NCBI GenBank assembly: GCA_900549655.1
Contig: UROZ01000013.1
Coordinates: forward strand, 1 to 28,237
Length of the DNA stretch: 28,237 nt
Source: an uncultured Collinsella sp.
GTDB lineage: Bacteria; Actinomycetota; Coriobacteriia; Coriobacteriales; Coriobacteriaceae
Reading direction: 5' to 3'
Shown here: positions 10,787 through 18,030 of the stretch, one piece after another
Position numbering within the stretch: position 1 is the first letter of the stretch
Layout of the letters: every line of letters starts with the position of its first letter
The notes under the pieces: model-generated
Database searches by the model: none
What the model saw: only the letters and a program-made list of their open reading frames with translations
What the model was told of the DNA's origin: nothing
Made by a program: the position numbers and the translations under genes

Positions 10787-10826
10787 GTGGCGGGGCATAG
10801 CTACCAGTTGTTCTTTGCCCCGCCAC
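10787..10826 (+). terminator. Hairpin after mfd, possible terminator
   Basis: An 11-bp perfect stem, GTGGCGGGGCA at 10787-10797 with its complement at 10816-10826, closes an 18-base loop just after mfd. No T-tract follows on the + strand, so termination is uncertain; it may instead protect the 3' end of the message. Confidence 0.45.
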
Positions 10827-10862
10827 CTCGCAGGTTGATTCCAGCCCCATCGAAAGGAAAGC

Positions 10863-11726
10863 ATGTTCGGATACATCTATAAGAAAGATGTCGCCATTAT
10901 CGCGGTTGTCCTGTGCCTTTGTCTGGGCGTGGGCAGCTTCTTTGATTATCAAATCTCGAGTGCGCTGTTCAACTCGTCCAGCCTGTTCGGTCGCTTTGTC
11001 GAGGCGGCCGGTGAGCTGCCGTTCGAGCTGACGGCGAGCATCGCGGGCGTTATGCTCGTGCGCTCGGCATGTCCCGATTCCAAGGCGAGCAAGTGGCTCG
11101 CTGCGCTGGGCGTTTTGATCAACGTGGGTCTGGTCGGCTACGAGATTATCGGATCGCTGCGCGTCGGCGGCAAGCTTATTGCGTTTCAGCTGGTTCTGAC
11201 GTTTGCGTTGGTCATCGCAGCCAACTTCATCGCCTACCGCCTCACGCGCACGACCGAGCCCGACGAGCTTACGCGCTGGGCGTTGATGGTACTGGCCGTG
11301 TGGGTCGCTCAGGCCATCATCCTCAACGTCATTGTTAAGCCGTTATGGTCGCGCCCGCGCATGCGCGTGATCGAGGTCACGCCGGGGCTCAATTTTCAGC
11401 CGTGGTGGGTGATCGGCAACCCCGACAAGTGGACCTATATCGCCGCCGGCGTGATAAAGGACGGGTTCAAGTCGTTTGCGAGCGGACACACGGCGCATGC
11501 GGCGATCGGCCTTATGCTCGCCGGGCTTCCCGCGGCAGCCTTTAAGGAAAAACCTTCGCGTCGCCGCGTGATCTTTTGGGCGGCGGCGGCCGTCGCAGCG
11601 TTCGTCGCCTTTGGGCGCATCGTGATCGGCGCGCACTTTTTGAGTGACGTGAGCTGCGGTTTTGCCCTGGTACTGGCACTTGAGTGCCTTGCCGCACGCA
11701 TTGCCTATCCCAACGGCGTACAATAG
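10863..11726 (+). CDS. PAP2-superfamily membrane phosphatase
   Basis: A 287-residue integral membrane protein of the PAP2 (type 2 phosphatidic acid phosphatase) superfamily, with about six hydrophobic segments. The three catalytic motifs are visible: KPLWSRPR at 159-166, F-A-S-G-H at 205-209 (usually PSGH) and GRIVIGAHFLSD with Arg252, His258 and Asp262. Members dephosphorylate lipid phosphates such as undecaprenyl pyrophosphate or phosphatidylglycerophosphate at the membrane. The proline that often follows motif 1 is Met here, a tolerated change. The ATG at 10863 follows GAAAGGA. It lies 45 bases before the threonine-aldolase-like gene on the same strand, with no strong terminator between. 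Confidence 0.88.
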   Translation: MFGYIYKKDVAIIAVVLCLCLGVGSFFDYQISSALFNSSSLFGRFVEAAGELPFELTASIAGVMLVRSACPDSKASKWLAALGVLINVGLVGYEIIGSLRVGGKLIAFQLVLTFALVIAANFIAYRLTRTTEPDELTRWALMVLAVWVAQAIILNVIVKPLWSRPRMRVIEVTPGLNFQPWWVIGNPDKWTYIAAGVIKDGFKSFASGHTAHAAIGLMLAGLPAAAFKEKPSRRRVIFWAAAAVAAFVAFGRIVIGAHFLSDVSCGFALVLALECLAARIAYPNGVQ

Positions 11727-11771
11727 CTCCGTTTGAATCATCTGGCCGATACCCGGTAAGAGAGGATTGCC

Positions 11772-12797
11772 ATGCTCGCGTTTAACAACGACTATTCCCA
11801 CGGTGCACATCCGGCGGTGCTGCAGGCGCTTGTCGACACCAATATGGAGCCGCAGCCCGGCTACGGTACCGATGCGCACACCGAGCGTGCCAAGCAACTT
11901 ATCCGCGAGGCCTGTCAGGCCCCCGATGCCGACGTGTTTTTTCTGGTGGGCGGCACGCAGGCCAACGCGACGGTGATCGACATGTTGCTTGCGCCGTACG
12001 AGGGCGTCGTTGCTGCCGAGACCGGCCACGTCGCCTGTCACGAGGCAGGCGCCATCGAGTTTGGCGGCCACAAGGTGCTCACCATCCCCGGCTACGAGGG
12101 CAAGATGCACGCCGAGGACCTCGAGAACTATATCCAGGTGTTCTACGAAAACGAGAGCTACGAGCACACGGTGTTCCCGGGCGCCGTGTACGTGAGTCTA
12201 TCGACCGAGTACGGCACGCTGTACTCCAAGGCCGAGCTCGCGGCGATCCATGCGGTGTGCCAGAAGCGCCAGATTCCGCTGTTTGTGGACGGTGCCCGCC
12301 TGGCCTATGCGCTGGCGGCCGATGAGTGCGACATTACCCTGCCCGAGCTGGCGCAGCTGTGCGACGTGTTCTACATCGGTGGCACCAAGTGCGGCGCTCT
12401 GTGCGGCGAGGCTGTGGTGTTTAGCGGCATGCACGCTCCGGCGCATCCCATTCCGCGTATTAAACAGCATGGTGCGTTGCTGGCCAAGGGCCGCCTGACG
12501 GGCGTGCAGTTTGAGGCACTCTTTACCGACGGCTTGTATTTTGAGATTGGTCGACAGGCGATCGAGACGGCTCAGGCGCTGCGTCGTGTGCTGCACGAGC
12601 GCGGCTACCAGTTCTTTTTGGAGACGCCCACAAACCAGCAGTTTGTGATTCTGCCCAACGAGGACATGGCGCGCATTCGCGAGCACGCCTCGATCGAGTA
12701 CTGGGAAAAGTACGACGAGACCCACACGGTGGTGCGCTTTTGCACCAGCTGGGCCACGACGCAGGAGGATATCGACGCGTTGGCGGCTGTCCTGTAG
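11772..12797 (+). CDS. Threonine-aldolase-like PLP enzyme
   Basis: A 341-residue fold-type I PLP enzyme of the low-specificity threonine aldolase/beta-eliminating lyase family, which splits L-threonine or allo-threonine into glycine and acetaldehyde. Features seen are the N-terminal NDYSHGAHP, GGTQANAT near residue 60, His90 in the position that stacks on PLP, Asp173 in FVDGARLAYA and the PLP Schiff-base lysine Lys206 in YIGGTKCGA. The length matches the family. The ATG at 11772 has AGAGGA at 11760-11765. A strong terminator follows directly. A role in amino-acid degradation or glycine supply is likely; the exact substrate cannot be decided from sequence. Confidence 0.88.
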   Translation: MLAFNNDYSHGAHPAVLQALVDTNMEPQPGYGTDAHTERAKQLIREACQAPDADVFFLVGGTQANATVIDMLLAPYEGVVAAETGHVACHEAGAIEFGGHKVLTIPGYEGKMHAEDLENYIQVFYENESYEHTVFPGAVYVSLSTEYGTLYSKAELAAIHAVCQKRQIPLFVDGARLAYALAADECDITLPELAQLCDVFYIGGTKCGALCGEAVVFSGMHAPAHPIPRIKQHGALLAKGRLTGVQFEALFTDGLYFEIGRQAIETAQALRRVLHERGYQFFLETPTNQQFVILPNEDMARIREHASIEYWEKYDETHTVVRFCTSWATTQEDIDALAAVL

Positions 12798-12815
12798 CCT
12801 GATGTAATGACGAGG

Positions 12816-12859
12816 GGCCGCCTTGCGCTTGGGTTTGGCGCAGGGTGGCCTTTGCTTTT
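12816..12859 (+). terminator. Intrinsic terminator after the aldolase-like gene
   Basis: A 13-bp stem (12816-12828 with 12838-12850, two wobble pairs) closes a 9-base loop and leads into TTTGCTTTT at 12851-12859. The tail runs straight into the ribosome binding site of the acetyltransferase gene, leaving no room for a separate promoter after it. Confidence 0.85.
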
Positions 12860-12875
12860 GGGGGAGAAGGGTTGT

Positions 12876-13466
12876 ATGACCGAGATGTCCGAGCCGACGA
12901 TTCGCCTGGCGACGCCCGATGATGCGCCGGCGTTGCTTGCCATCTATGAGCCGTATGTGCGCCAGACGGCGATTACCTGCGAATACGAGGTGCCGAGCGT
13001 TGAGGAGTTCGCCGAGCGCATCGAGCGCACGCTCAAGCGCTATCCGTATCTGGTGATGGAGCTGGACGGGCGTCCGGTAGGTTATGCCTATGTGAGTCCG
13101 CTCAACAGCCGCGAGGCCTATGACTGGTCGGTCGAGACGTCGATCTACCTGGCGCGCGACGTGCGCCACGGCGGGCTGGGCCGCAAGCTGCATGACGCGC
13201 TCAGGCAATGCCTGATCGCGATGGGCATTACCAACATGTGCGCCCTCATCGCCGTGCCGCACGACAAGGACGATGAGTACCTGACGCACAACAGCCAGGA
13301 CTTCCATGCCCATATGGGGTATCGCCTGGTGGGCGCCTTTGACCGCTGCGCCCAAAAGTTCGGCCGCTGGTACGACATGTGCTGGATGGAGTTGGTCCTA
13401 GCCGAGCGCGTCCCCAACCAACCCAAACCAACCTGGTTCCCCGACCTCCCCAAACCTACCATTTAG
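12876..13466 (+). CDS. GNAT N-acetyltransferase, phosphinothricin-acetyltransferase-like
   Basis: A 196-residue GNAT acetyltransferase that moves an acetyl group from acetyl-CoA to an amine. The N-terminal IYEPYVRQTAITCEYEVPS matches the Pat/Bar-like branch, and RHGGLGRKLHDAL is the acetyl-CoA pyrophosphate loop; the C-terminal HMGYRLVGAFDRCAQKFGRW is also typical. The natural substrate is unknown and may be methionine sulfone-like or another small amine. The ATG at 12876 is preceded by GGGAGAAGG; a longer in-frame start at 12807 would lie inside the terminator. The last few codons overlap a palindromic repeat that supplies the stop codon, so the proline-rich tail after about residue 178 may be a recent replacement. 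Confidence 0.85.
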   Translation: MTEMSEPTIRLATPDDAPALLAIYEPYVRQTAITCEYEVPSVEEFAERIERTLKRYPYLVMELDGRPVGYAYVSPLNSREAYDWSVETSIYLARDVRHGGLGRKLHDALRQCLIAMGITNMCALIAVPHDKDDEYLTHNSQDFHAHMGYRLVGAFDRCAQKFGRWYDMCWMELVLAERVPNQPKPTWFPDLPKPTI

Positions 13467-13490
13467 GGACAGGTTTATTTTGGCAGGTTA
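13452..13490. repeat. Palindromic 38-bp repeat, copy A (inverted)
   Basis: The arms AACCTACCA (13453-13461) and TGGCAGGTT (13481-13489) form an inverted repeat with one mismatch around AGGGACAGGTTTATT. Read on the minus strand it matches copies B (20963-21000) and C (23097-23133). It carries the TAG stop of the acetyltransferase (13464-13466) and the TAA stop of the convergent GntR gene (13488-13490). Confidence 0.75.
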
Positions 13491-14210
13491 GCCGATGGGC
13501 TCGGTGTATTTGGCACGGTCGGTGCGCTGGATGCGCTTGGAGACATGGAGCGGTCGGCCGTCGGTGTCGTACACGTAGTCGGTGATCAGGATCAGCGCCT
13601 GCCCGCGCCCAACGTTGAGCAAAAACGCCTCGTTTTGCGAGGCATAGCACACCTCAAAGGTCTTATGTCCCTGTGCCGGCGCGCGATGGAATTCCTGGCG
13701 CAGCGTGGCGTAGAGCGAACCGTTGATATCGCGATCGATGAGTGCTTCGAAGCTCGGTGGTAGATAGGTGGTCTCCAGGCACAGCGGCGCATCGTCCAGA
13801 TAACGCAGGCGGACAAGTTTGACGAGCTTGCTGCCCACGGCGACATCGAAGAACTTGGCCGCATTGCCCGCGGCCTTGGCAAAGCCCGAGTCCACCGTGC
13901 GCGTGGTGGGCTTCATACCCTGACCCTGGACCTGTGTCGTGTAGCTCGAAAACACCAGGTTGTTCTCGTGGAGCGCCGGCGTGTCGGCCACAAAGGCGCC
14001 ACGCCCGCGTTCGGTGCGCACCAGGCCCTCATCAACGAGCACCTTAAGGGCGTGGCGCACGGTGCTGCGCGACAGCCCCGATTCGTCCATGAGTTCCATC
14101 TCGGACGGCAGCTTGTCTCCGCGCGCGTAGGTGCCGGAGGCGATGCGGTCGCGCAGCATGCCCGCCAAGCGCTCGTATTGGGTCAGTCTCTTTTTAGATG
14201 AAGCGTTCAT
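13488..14210 (-). CDS. GntR/HutC-family transcriptional regulator (regulator 1)
   Basis: A 240-residue regulator with an N-terminal winged-helix GntR DNA-binding domain (residues 8-75, with KLPSEMELMDESGLSRSTVR and a RTERGRGAFV wing) and a C-terminal UTRA effector domain (about 95-235) of the kind that binds phosphorylated sugars or small amines. It is divergent from the first SIS-domain gene across a 205-base AT-rich gap full of repeated TGTAT motifs, so it probably controls both directions. The ribosome binding site is weak (AGGTTG). Its stop codon lies in the palindromic repeat shared with the acetyltransferase gene. FrlR, the regulator of E. coli fructoselysine genes, belongs to the same family. 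The effector is inferred, not seen. Confidence 0.9.
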   Translation of the reverse strand: MNASSKKRLTQYERLAGMLRDRIASGTYARGDKLPSEMELMDESGLSRSTVRHALKVLVDEGLVRTERGRGAFVADTPALHENNLVFSSYTTQVQGQGMKPTTRTVDSGFAKAAGNAAKFFDVAVGSKLVKLVRLRYLDDAPLCLETTYLPPSFEALIDRDINGSLYATLRQEFHRAPAQGHKTFEVCYASQNEAFLLNVGRGQALILITDYVYDTDGRPLHVSKRIQRTDRAKYTEPIG

Positions 14211-14217
14211 GCGATCA

Positions 14218-14239
14218 ACCTGTATCTAACCTGTATGCG
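14218..14239. promoter_or_regulatory. Tandem operator-like repeat next to regulator 1
   Basis: Two copies of ACCTGTAT start at 14218 and 14229, exactly 11 bases (one helical turn) apart, in the leader of regulator 1. The same layout occurs at 14357-14378 on the other side of the gap. Probably autoregulatory sites. Confidence 0.55.
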
Positions 14240-14253
14240 TATCTAATCAAGCA

Positions 14254-14266
14254 TGTATTCAATACA
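14254..14266. promoter_or_regulatory. Palindromic operator-like site
   Basis: TGTATTCAATACA is a perfect 13-base palindrome around a central C. It contains the TGTAT core of the neighbouring tandem repeats in both orientations, the symmetric form expected of a GntR-family dimer site. Confidence 0.5.
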
Positions 14267-14356
14267 ACAACAAAACCGCTGGTAGCAAATTATCGAAAAC
14301 CGTATCAGCAAATTTTCTAAGACAAATATAGCATACAACTAGTCGACATAACCAAA

Positions 14357-14378
14357 ACATGTATGTAACTTGTATGCC
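14357..14378. promoter_or_regulatory. Tandem operator-like repeat before the first SIS gene
   Basis: ACATGTAT at 14357 and ACTTGTAT at 14368 are again 11 bases apart, 38 bases or more before the SIS start codon, where a bound regulator would cover the likely promoter. A reverse copy, ATACAACT, lies at 14333-14340. Confidence 0.55.
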
Positions 14379-14415
14379 ATCGAGAGCATCAAACGAGAAG
14401 AAAGGCTGATGCACG

Positions 14416-15408
14416 ATGACTACTCAGGAACAGGTTAAGGACGTCGTCTCCCAGGTTTTGGCCGACAAGGCAGACAAGGGCGGCATCAAGCGCGTCGTGT
14501 GGATTGGCGCCGGCGGATCCAACGGCGGCAACTATCCTGCCCAGTACTTTATGGAGCACGAGGCCACGCAGGTCGTGAGCTCCAGCTACACCAGCAACGA
14601 GTTCGTGCACGCCACCCCGGCCTACGTCAACGAGAACACCCTGGCCGTCGTCGTGTCCATGCGCGGCACCAAGGAGACCATCGTCGCCGCCCAGGTCGCC
14701 AAGGACCACGGCGCCAGCACCATCGCCATCTATGTCGACGAGTCCGGCCTCACCGAGGTCTGCGACTACAAGATTCAGTATGACAGCCTGGCCGTCGACG
14801 AGTCTTGCATGGGCCGCACCAACTCCGCCGTCGTGACCATGATCGCCATGGAGCTTACGCAGCAGACCGAGGGCTATGCCGAGTACGAGACCGCTATGGC
14901 CGCGTTTGACTTGGTCGACCCCATCTATCGCAAGGCCGTCGAGTACACCCGTCCGCTTGCTGCCAAGTGGGCCGAGCAGAACGCCGACAAGCCCTGCATC
15001 AACGTCATGGCTCAGGGTCCGCTCTTTGGTGCCGCCTACGTCTTTAGCATCTGCAACGTGCAGGAGATGCTGCAGATCGACTCCTGCACCATCAACACCT
15101 GCGACTTCTTCCACGGCCCCTTCGAGATCCTGGACAAGCGCACCTCGCTGTTCCAGCTCATCAGCGTCGGCCGCAGCCGCTGCAACGACGAGCGCGGCAT
15201 CCGCTTCGTCAACCAGTACGGTGGCGAGCGCGTCTATCAGCTCGACGCCAAGGAGCTCGGCCTCAACGACATCAAGGACAGCGTGAGCGAGTACTTCAAC
15301 CACCTGATCTTTGCCCCGATTCTCAACAACGTCTACATGCGTGCGCTCTCCGCCGTCACCCACAAGGACTACATGACGCGCCGCTACATGTGGAAGCTTG
15401 ATTATTAG
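14416..15408 (+). CDS. SIS-domain protein, FrlB-like deglycase/isomerase family (SIS-1)
   Basis: A 330-residue double-SIS protein of the family that includes FrlB, GfrE, GfrF and FraB, enzymes that split or isomerise 6-phosphorylated sugar-amine conjugates in the cytoplasm. The first SIS loop is IGAGGSNGG near residue 31; the putative catalytic pair, by alignment with the family, is Glu217 and His233 (in FFHGPFE), 16 residues apart; the C-terminus RRYMWKLDY matches the family ending RRY. It is the most divergent of the three copies here: the usual G-E before the FHGP block is C-D and the phosphate loop reads SMRGTKET. The ATG at 14416 follows GAAGAAAGG. A hairpin starts in the last base of its stop codon. 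The substrate is unknown. Confidence 0.85.
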   Translation: MTTQEQVKDVVSQVLADKADKGGIKRVVWIGAGGSNGGNYPAQYFMEHEATQVVSSSYTSNEFVHATPAYVNENTLAVVVSMRGTKETIVAAQVAKDHGASTIAIYVDESGLTEVCDYKIQYDSLAVDESCMGRTNSAVVTMIAMELTQQTEGYAEYETAMAAFDLVDPIYRKAVEYTRPLAAKWAEQNADKPCINVMAQGPLFGAAYVFSICNVQEMLQIDSCTINTCDFFHGPFEILDKRTSLFQLISVGRSRCNDERGIRFVNQYGGERVYQLDAKELGLNDIKDSVSEYFNHLIFAPILNNVYMRALSAVTHKDYMTRRYMWKLDY

Positions 15409-15590
15409 TTACGGCGTTTTACCAAACGCCGTAACGGCTCGACGCTGCAAACCCACCTGTGCGGCAATCTGCCTTTCAGCTTCAGCGGCATGACCAGAAG
15501 GTCAATGCCGCTTCGCTTCAAGGCACCTTGCTCGCTCAGGTGGGTTTTCGCTGGCGTTGCCAAAGCATCGGCGTCGCCTTGGCCCAGATG
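15408..15590. repeat. Structured repeat element, copy 1
   Basis: Starts with a perfect 12-bp hairpin with TACC loop (15408-15435), then GGCTCGACGCTGC, then a nested structure: outer stem 15449-15459 with 15537-15547 (11 bp), a middle TGCCTT/AAGGCA pairing, and an apical hairpin 15484-15495 with 15500-15512 (AGAA loop, one bulged A). The element recurs at 23946-24172, and several differences between the copies are compensatory in the stems. It fills the first half of the 397-base gap before the transporter gene. There is no T-tract after the first hairpin. A short minus-strand frame here is probably not a gene. Confidence 0.8.
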
Positions 15591-15681
15591 CGGCACTTGG
15601 AGACGTTCGGCACTTGGGGACAGTCCTAGTCATTGGGGACAGGTTACTTTACACCAAGTTGGCGCATATGAACCTGACCCC
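15591..15681. repeat. Short repeats with GGGGACAG motifs
   Basis: CGGCACTTGG occurs at 15591 and 15609; GGGGACAG occurs at 15616 and 15635; and GGGGACAGGTT (15635-15645) pairs with AACCTGACCCC (15671-15681) with one mismatch. The cluster looks like small palindromic extragenic repeats. I see nothing else between here and the promoter at 15738. Confidence 0.5.
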
Positions 15682-15737
15682 TTTGCACCAATGGGTTGTA
15701 GCGGTAGAGCAGATTTTTCCGCTCGCCGATTTGTGTC

Positions 15738-15766
15738 TTGAAAAATGTATATAACGACTATAACGT
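15738..15766 (+). promoter_or_regulatory. Candidate promoter and operator for the DMT transporter
   Basis: TTGAAA at 15738-15743 and TATAAC at 15759-15764 are 15 bases apart, a short spacer. Two TATAACG copies at 15750 and 15759 overlap it; read on the minus strand they give ACGTTATA and CGTTATATAC, both also found before the second GntR gene. Confidence 0.5.
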
Positions 15767-15805
15767 AGTGTGAAACATATTGGAAACAATACCGAGGAGG
15801 CTGCG

Positions 15806-16888
15806 TTGAAGAAAAGCAATCTGGGCTATGTGCTGGTGCTGGTCGCCGCGCTTATGTGGGGCAGCATCGGAATCTTTGTAAACGGCATCTCGGCCATGGG
15901 CGTTTCATCCCAGAGCATGGCTGCCTTTCGCTTGTTGTCGGGTGCTGTCTTAATGGCTCCGGTCTTGGCATTTATGGGTTGCCAGGGAGGTGCTCGTGAG
16001 GGAAAAGCCTCGGGTGCCATGGCACTGTTCAAGGCAAGTCCTAAAGAGCTTGTTCCCTGCGCGCTTCTTGGCATTATCGGCCTCGCCACCGCTAACACGC
16101 TTTATTACGAGTGCATGGGCGAGGTGGGCATGTCCACGGCCTCGGTGCTGCTTTACACCTCGCCGGTGTTTGGCGTCGTGCTCGGCCGCGTGCTTTATCG
16201 CGAGGACGTGACCCCCAACAAGCTCGTCGCCATCGTCTTTAACATTGTGGGTTGCGTGCTCGCGGTGACGAGCGGCGACCTGTCCGGTTTCCATTTCTCG
16301 GCTTGGGGCGTCGTGTCGGGTGTGATCGCCGGGCTTTGCGGTGCGCTACTGGCTGTGTTTAGCCGTATGGCTACCAAGACGCTGCATCCGCTGGCGGTGA
16401 CGTTTTGGGGCTTTGTCTTTGGCGGATGCTTTATGGCAGTGCTTTCGGCTCCGTGGTCCGATGTGGCCGCGGCAATGTCCCCGCAGCTCATTCTGCTGTT
16501 CGCGGGCTTTGGCTTTATTCCGACGGCTCTTGCGTACATCTTCTATATGCAGGGCCTTTCGATGGATCTTGAGACGTCGAAGGTGCCGGTCGTGGCTTCG
16601 TTTGAAACCGTTGCGACCGTTCTGGTCGGTATTGGCATCTATGCCGAGCCCGCCGGCGCGATCAAGGTCCTGGGCATCGTGCTGGTGCTCGCGTCCATCC
16701 TGATCATGAACACTAACTTCTCCAAGCTGCGCAACAGTGCCTTTGTCGGCCATATCGTTGAGAGCATGACCTTTAAGCCCAACGCGTGGTGGACGGAGAA
16801 ATCGCAGGACATGGATCTGTTCCGCGAGCGCACCGGCATCGCGCTGGAGCCCACCGTGCAGGAAAGCCCCTGGTACTTCGTGCGATAG
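15806..16888 (+). CDS. DMT-superfamily (EamA) transporter
   Basis: A 360-residue membrane protein with ten predicted hydrophobic segments in two EamA repeats, beginning LGYVLVLVAALMWGSIGIF and continuing to about residue 305, then an unusual 55-residue hydrophilic C-terminal tail. Family members move metabolites, amino acids or sugars across the cytoplasmic membrane. The start is TTG 15806, set by GAGGAGG at 15794-15800 with a 5-base spacing; an upstream in-frame ATG at 15770 has no site. Its promoter region shares the ACGTTATA motif with the PTS operon and the second GntR gene, so it likely belongs to the same regulon, perhaps importing an unphosphorylated substrate or exporting the released amine. 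Confidence 0.85.
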   Translation: MKKSNLGYVLVLVAALMWGSIGIFVNGISAMGVSSQSMAAFRLLSGAVLMAPVLAFMGCQGGAREGKASGAMALFKASPKELVPCALLGIIGLATANTLYYECMGEVGMSTASVLLYTSPVFGVVLGRVLYREDVTPNKLVAIVFNIVGCVLAVTSGDLSGFHFSAWGVVSGVIAGLCGALLAVFSRMATKTLHPLAVTFWGFVFGGCFMAVLSAPWSDVAAAMSPQLILLFAGFGFIPTALAYIFYMQGLSMDLETSKVPVVASFETVATVLVGIGIYAEPAGAIKVLGIVLVLASILIMNTNFSKLRNSAFVGHIVESMTFKPNAWWTEKSQDMDLFRERTGIALEPTVQESPWYFVR

Positions 16889-17025
16889 GGGATGAGTGGG
16901 GCGCTTGATCGGGCACCGCCAAGCCAGCGCCGACCTACCCAGCCCCAACGTTTCAAGTACGTTAAACCCGTCAACGGTCGATTTTCACCCGCGAACGGTC
17001 TTTATACTAATTAGCAATATAAGCA

Positions 17026-17054
17026 ACGTATAAGACGTTATAATGACCATAACG
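17026..17054 (+). promoter_or_regulatory. PTS operon control region
   Basis: A TATAAT -10 candidate at 17039-17044 is overlapped by ACGTTATA (17035-17042). Two inverted pairs use the same half-sites: AACGT at 17025 with ACGTT at 17035, and CGTTAT (17036-17041) with ATAACG (17049-17054). No good -35 is visible. Repression by regulator 2 is inferred. Confidence 0.5.
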
Positions 17055-17070
17055 AAAAGGAGGAGGCAAG

Positions 17071-17994
17071 ATGAATCAGATCATTCTCGCATCTCATGGC
17101 GGCCTGGCCGCAGGCGCCAAAGACACGCTCGAGATGGTTCTCGGCGACGTGTCGAACGTCCACGTCGTGTCGCTTGCTCGTGACGACAAGGAGCCCATCA
17201 CCAATAAGGTGGACGCCATGATCGCCACGTTCAACGCGGACGACACCGTCTATGTGCTGACCGATATGCTCGGCAGCTCGGTCAACAACAACATGGTCGA
17301 GCTTTCCAAGAACGGCACGAAGTTCACGGTTGTCAGCGGTTTCAACATCCCGCTGGCGCTCACGCTCGCTATGAGCCCCGTCCCCGTCAAGGGCGCCGAG
17401 CTCGCGGCCCTCATCAACGAGGCCCGCACCGGTCTGACCAACCCCAACGCACCGGTCGAGGCCGCCGCGGCCCCCGCCAAGAAGGCCACGGCGTCCCGTC
17501 ACAGCTCCGGTCCCGCCAAGATCGTCCTCGCACGTCTTGACTACCGTCTGCTGCACGGCCAGGTCGTCTTTACCTGGACCACCAAGGTTCAGGCCGAGCG
17601 CATCATCGTCGTCGACAACGCTGCCGCCAACGATGACATCAAGAAGGGCGCTCTTAAGCTGGCCAAGCCCCAGGGCGTGCGCCTGAACGTCTTCACCGTC
17701 GAGCGTGCCCTCGCCAAGATGGACAAGCTCAACACCCTCGGCGAGCGCGTCATGTTCGTCTTTGGCAACACTGCCGAGATGCTGCAGTTCTGCCAGGGCT
17801 ACAAGCTCGACGCCATCAACCTGGGCGCCACCGCCAACCACGACGGTGCCGATCAGGTCGGCGGCAAGGACAGCTCCGTCTTTCTCGACGCCACCCAGAA
17901 GGCCGACGTCAATCAGCTGCTCGACATGGGCATCAAGCTCTATGTTCAGCAGACCCCTACGTATCAGAGCGTCGACATCGACGCCAAGCTGTAA
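17071..17994 (+). CDS. PTS mannose-family EIIAB fusion protein
   Basis: A 307-residue cytoplasmic phosphocarrier with two domains. EIIA (1-125) carries the phosphorylated His9 in ASHGGLAAG; an Ala/Pro/Lys linker (about 128-148) leads to EIIB (about 149-307), with phosphorylated His162 in RLDYRLLHGQVVFTW. It takes phosphate from HPr and passes it to the sugar being imported by EIIC/EIID. The ATG at 17071 follows AAAGGAGGAGG, an optimal ribosome binding site. It is the first gene of the operon with EIIC, EIID and, further on, a SIS-domain protein, the order seen in systems for Amadori compounds and amino sugars. The sugar cannot be told from this subunit. Confidence 0.95.
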   Translation: MNQIILASHGGLAAGAKDTLEMVLGDVSNVHVVSLARDDKEPITNKVDAMIATFNADDTVYVLTDMLGSSVNNNMVELSKNGTKFTVVSGFNIPLALTLAMSPVPVKGAELAALINEARTGLTNPNAPVEAAAAPAKKATASRHSSGPAKIVLARLDYRLLHGQVVFTWTTKVQAERIIVVDNAAANDDIKKGALKLAKPQGVRLNVFTVERALAKMDKLNTLGERVMFVFGNTAEMLQFCQGYKLDAINLGATANHDGADQVGGKDSSVFLDATQKADVNQLLDMGIKLYVQQTPTYQSVDIDAKL

Positions 17995-18030
17995 TCAACC
18001 AGGCTTTTGCCTGACTGAAAGGAGAAGGGT

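Noticed and set aside
15405..15596. Conserved short minus-strand peptide frame, also at 23957-24172 (shared SEQGALKR-x-GIDLLVMP)
   Set aside because: Similarity follows the structured DNA repeat; substitutions fall mostly at codon positions 1 and 2 and are compensatory in stems, so a protein-coding role is unlikely.
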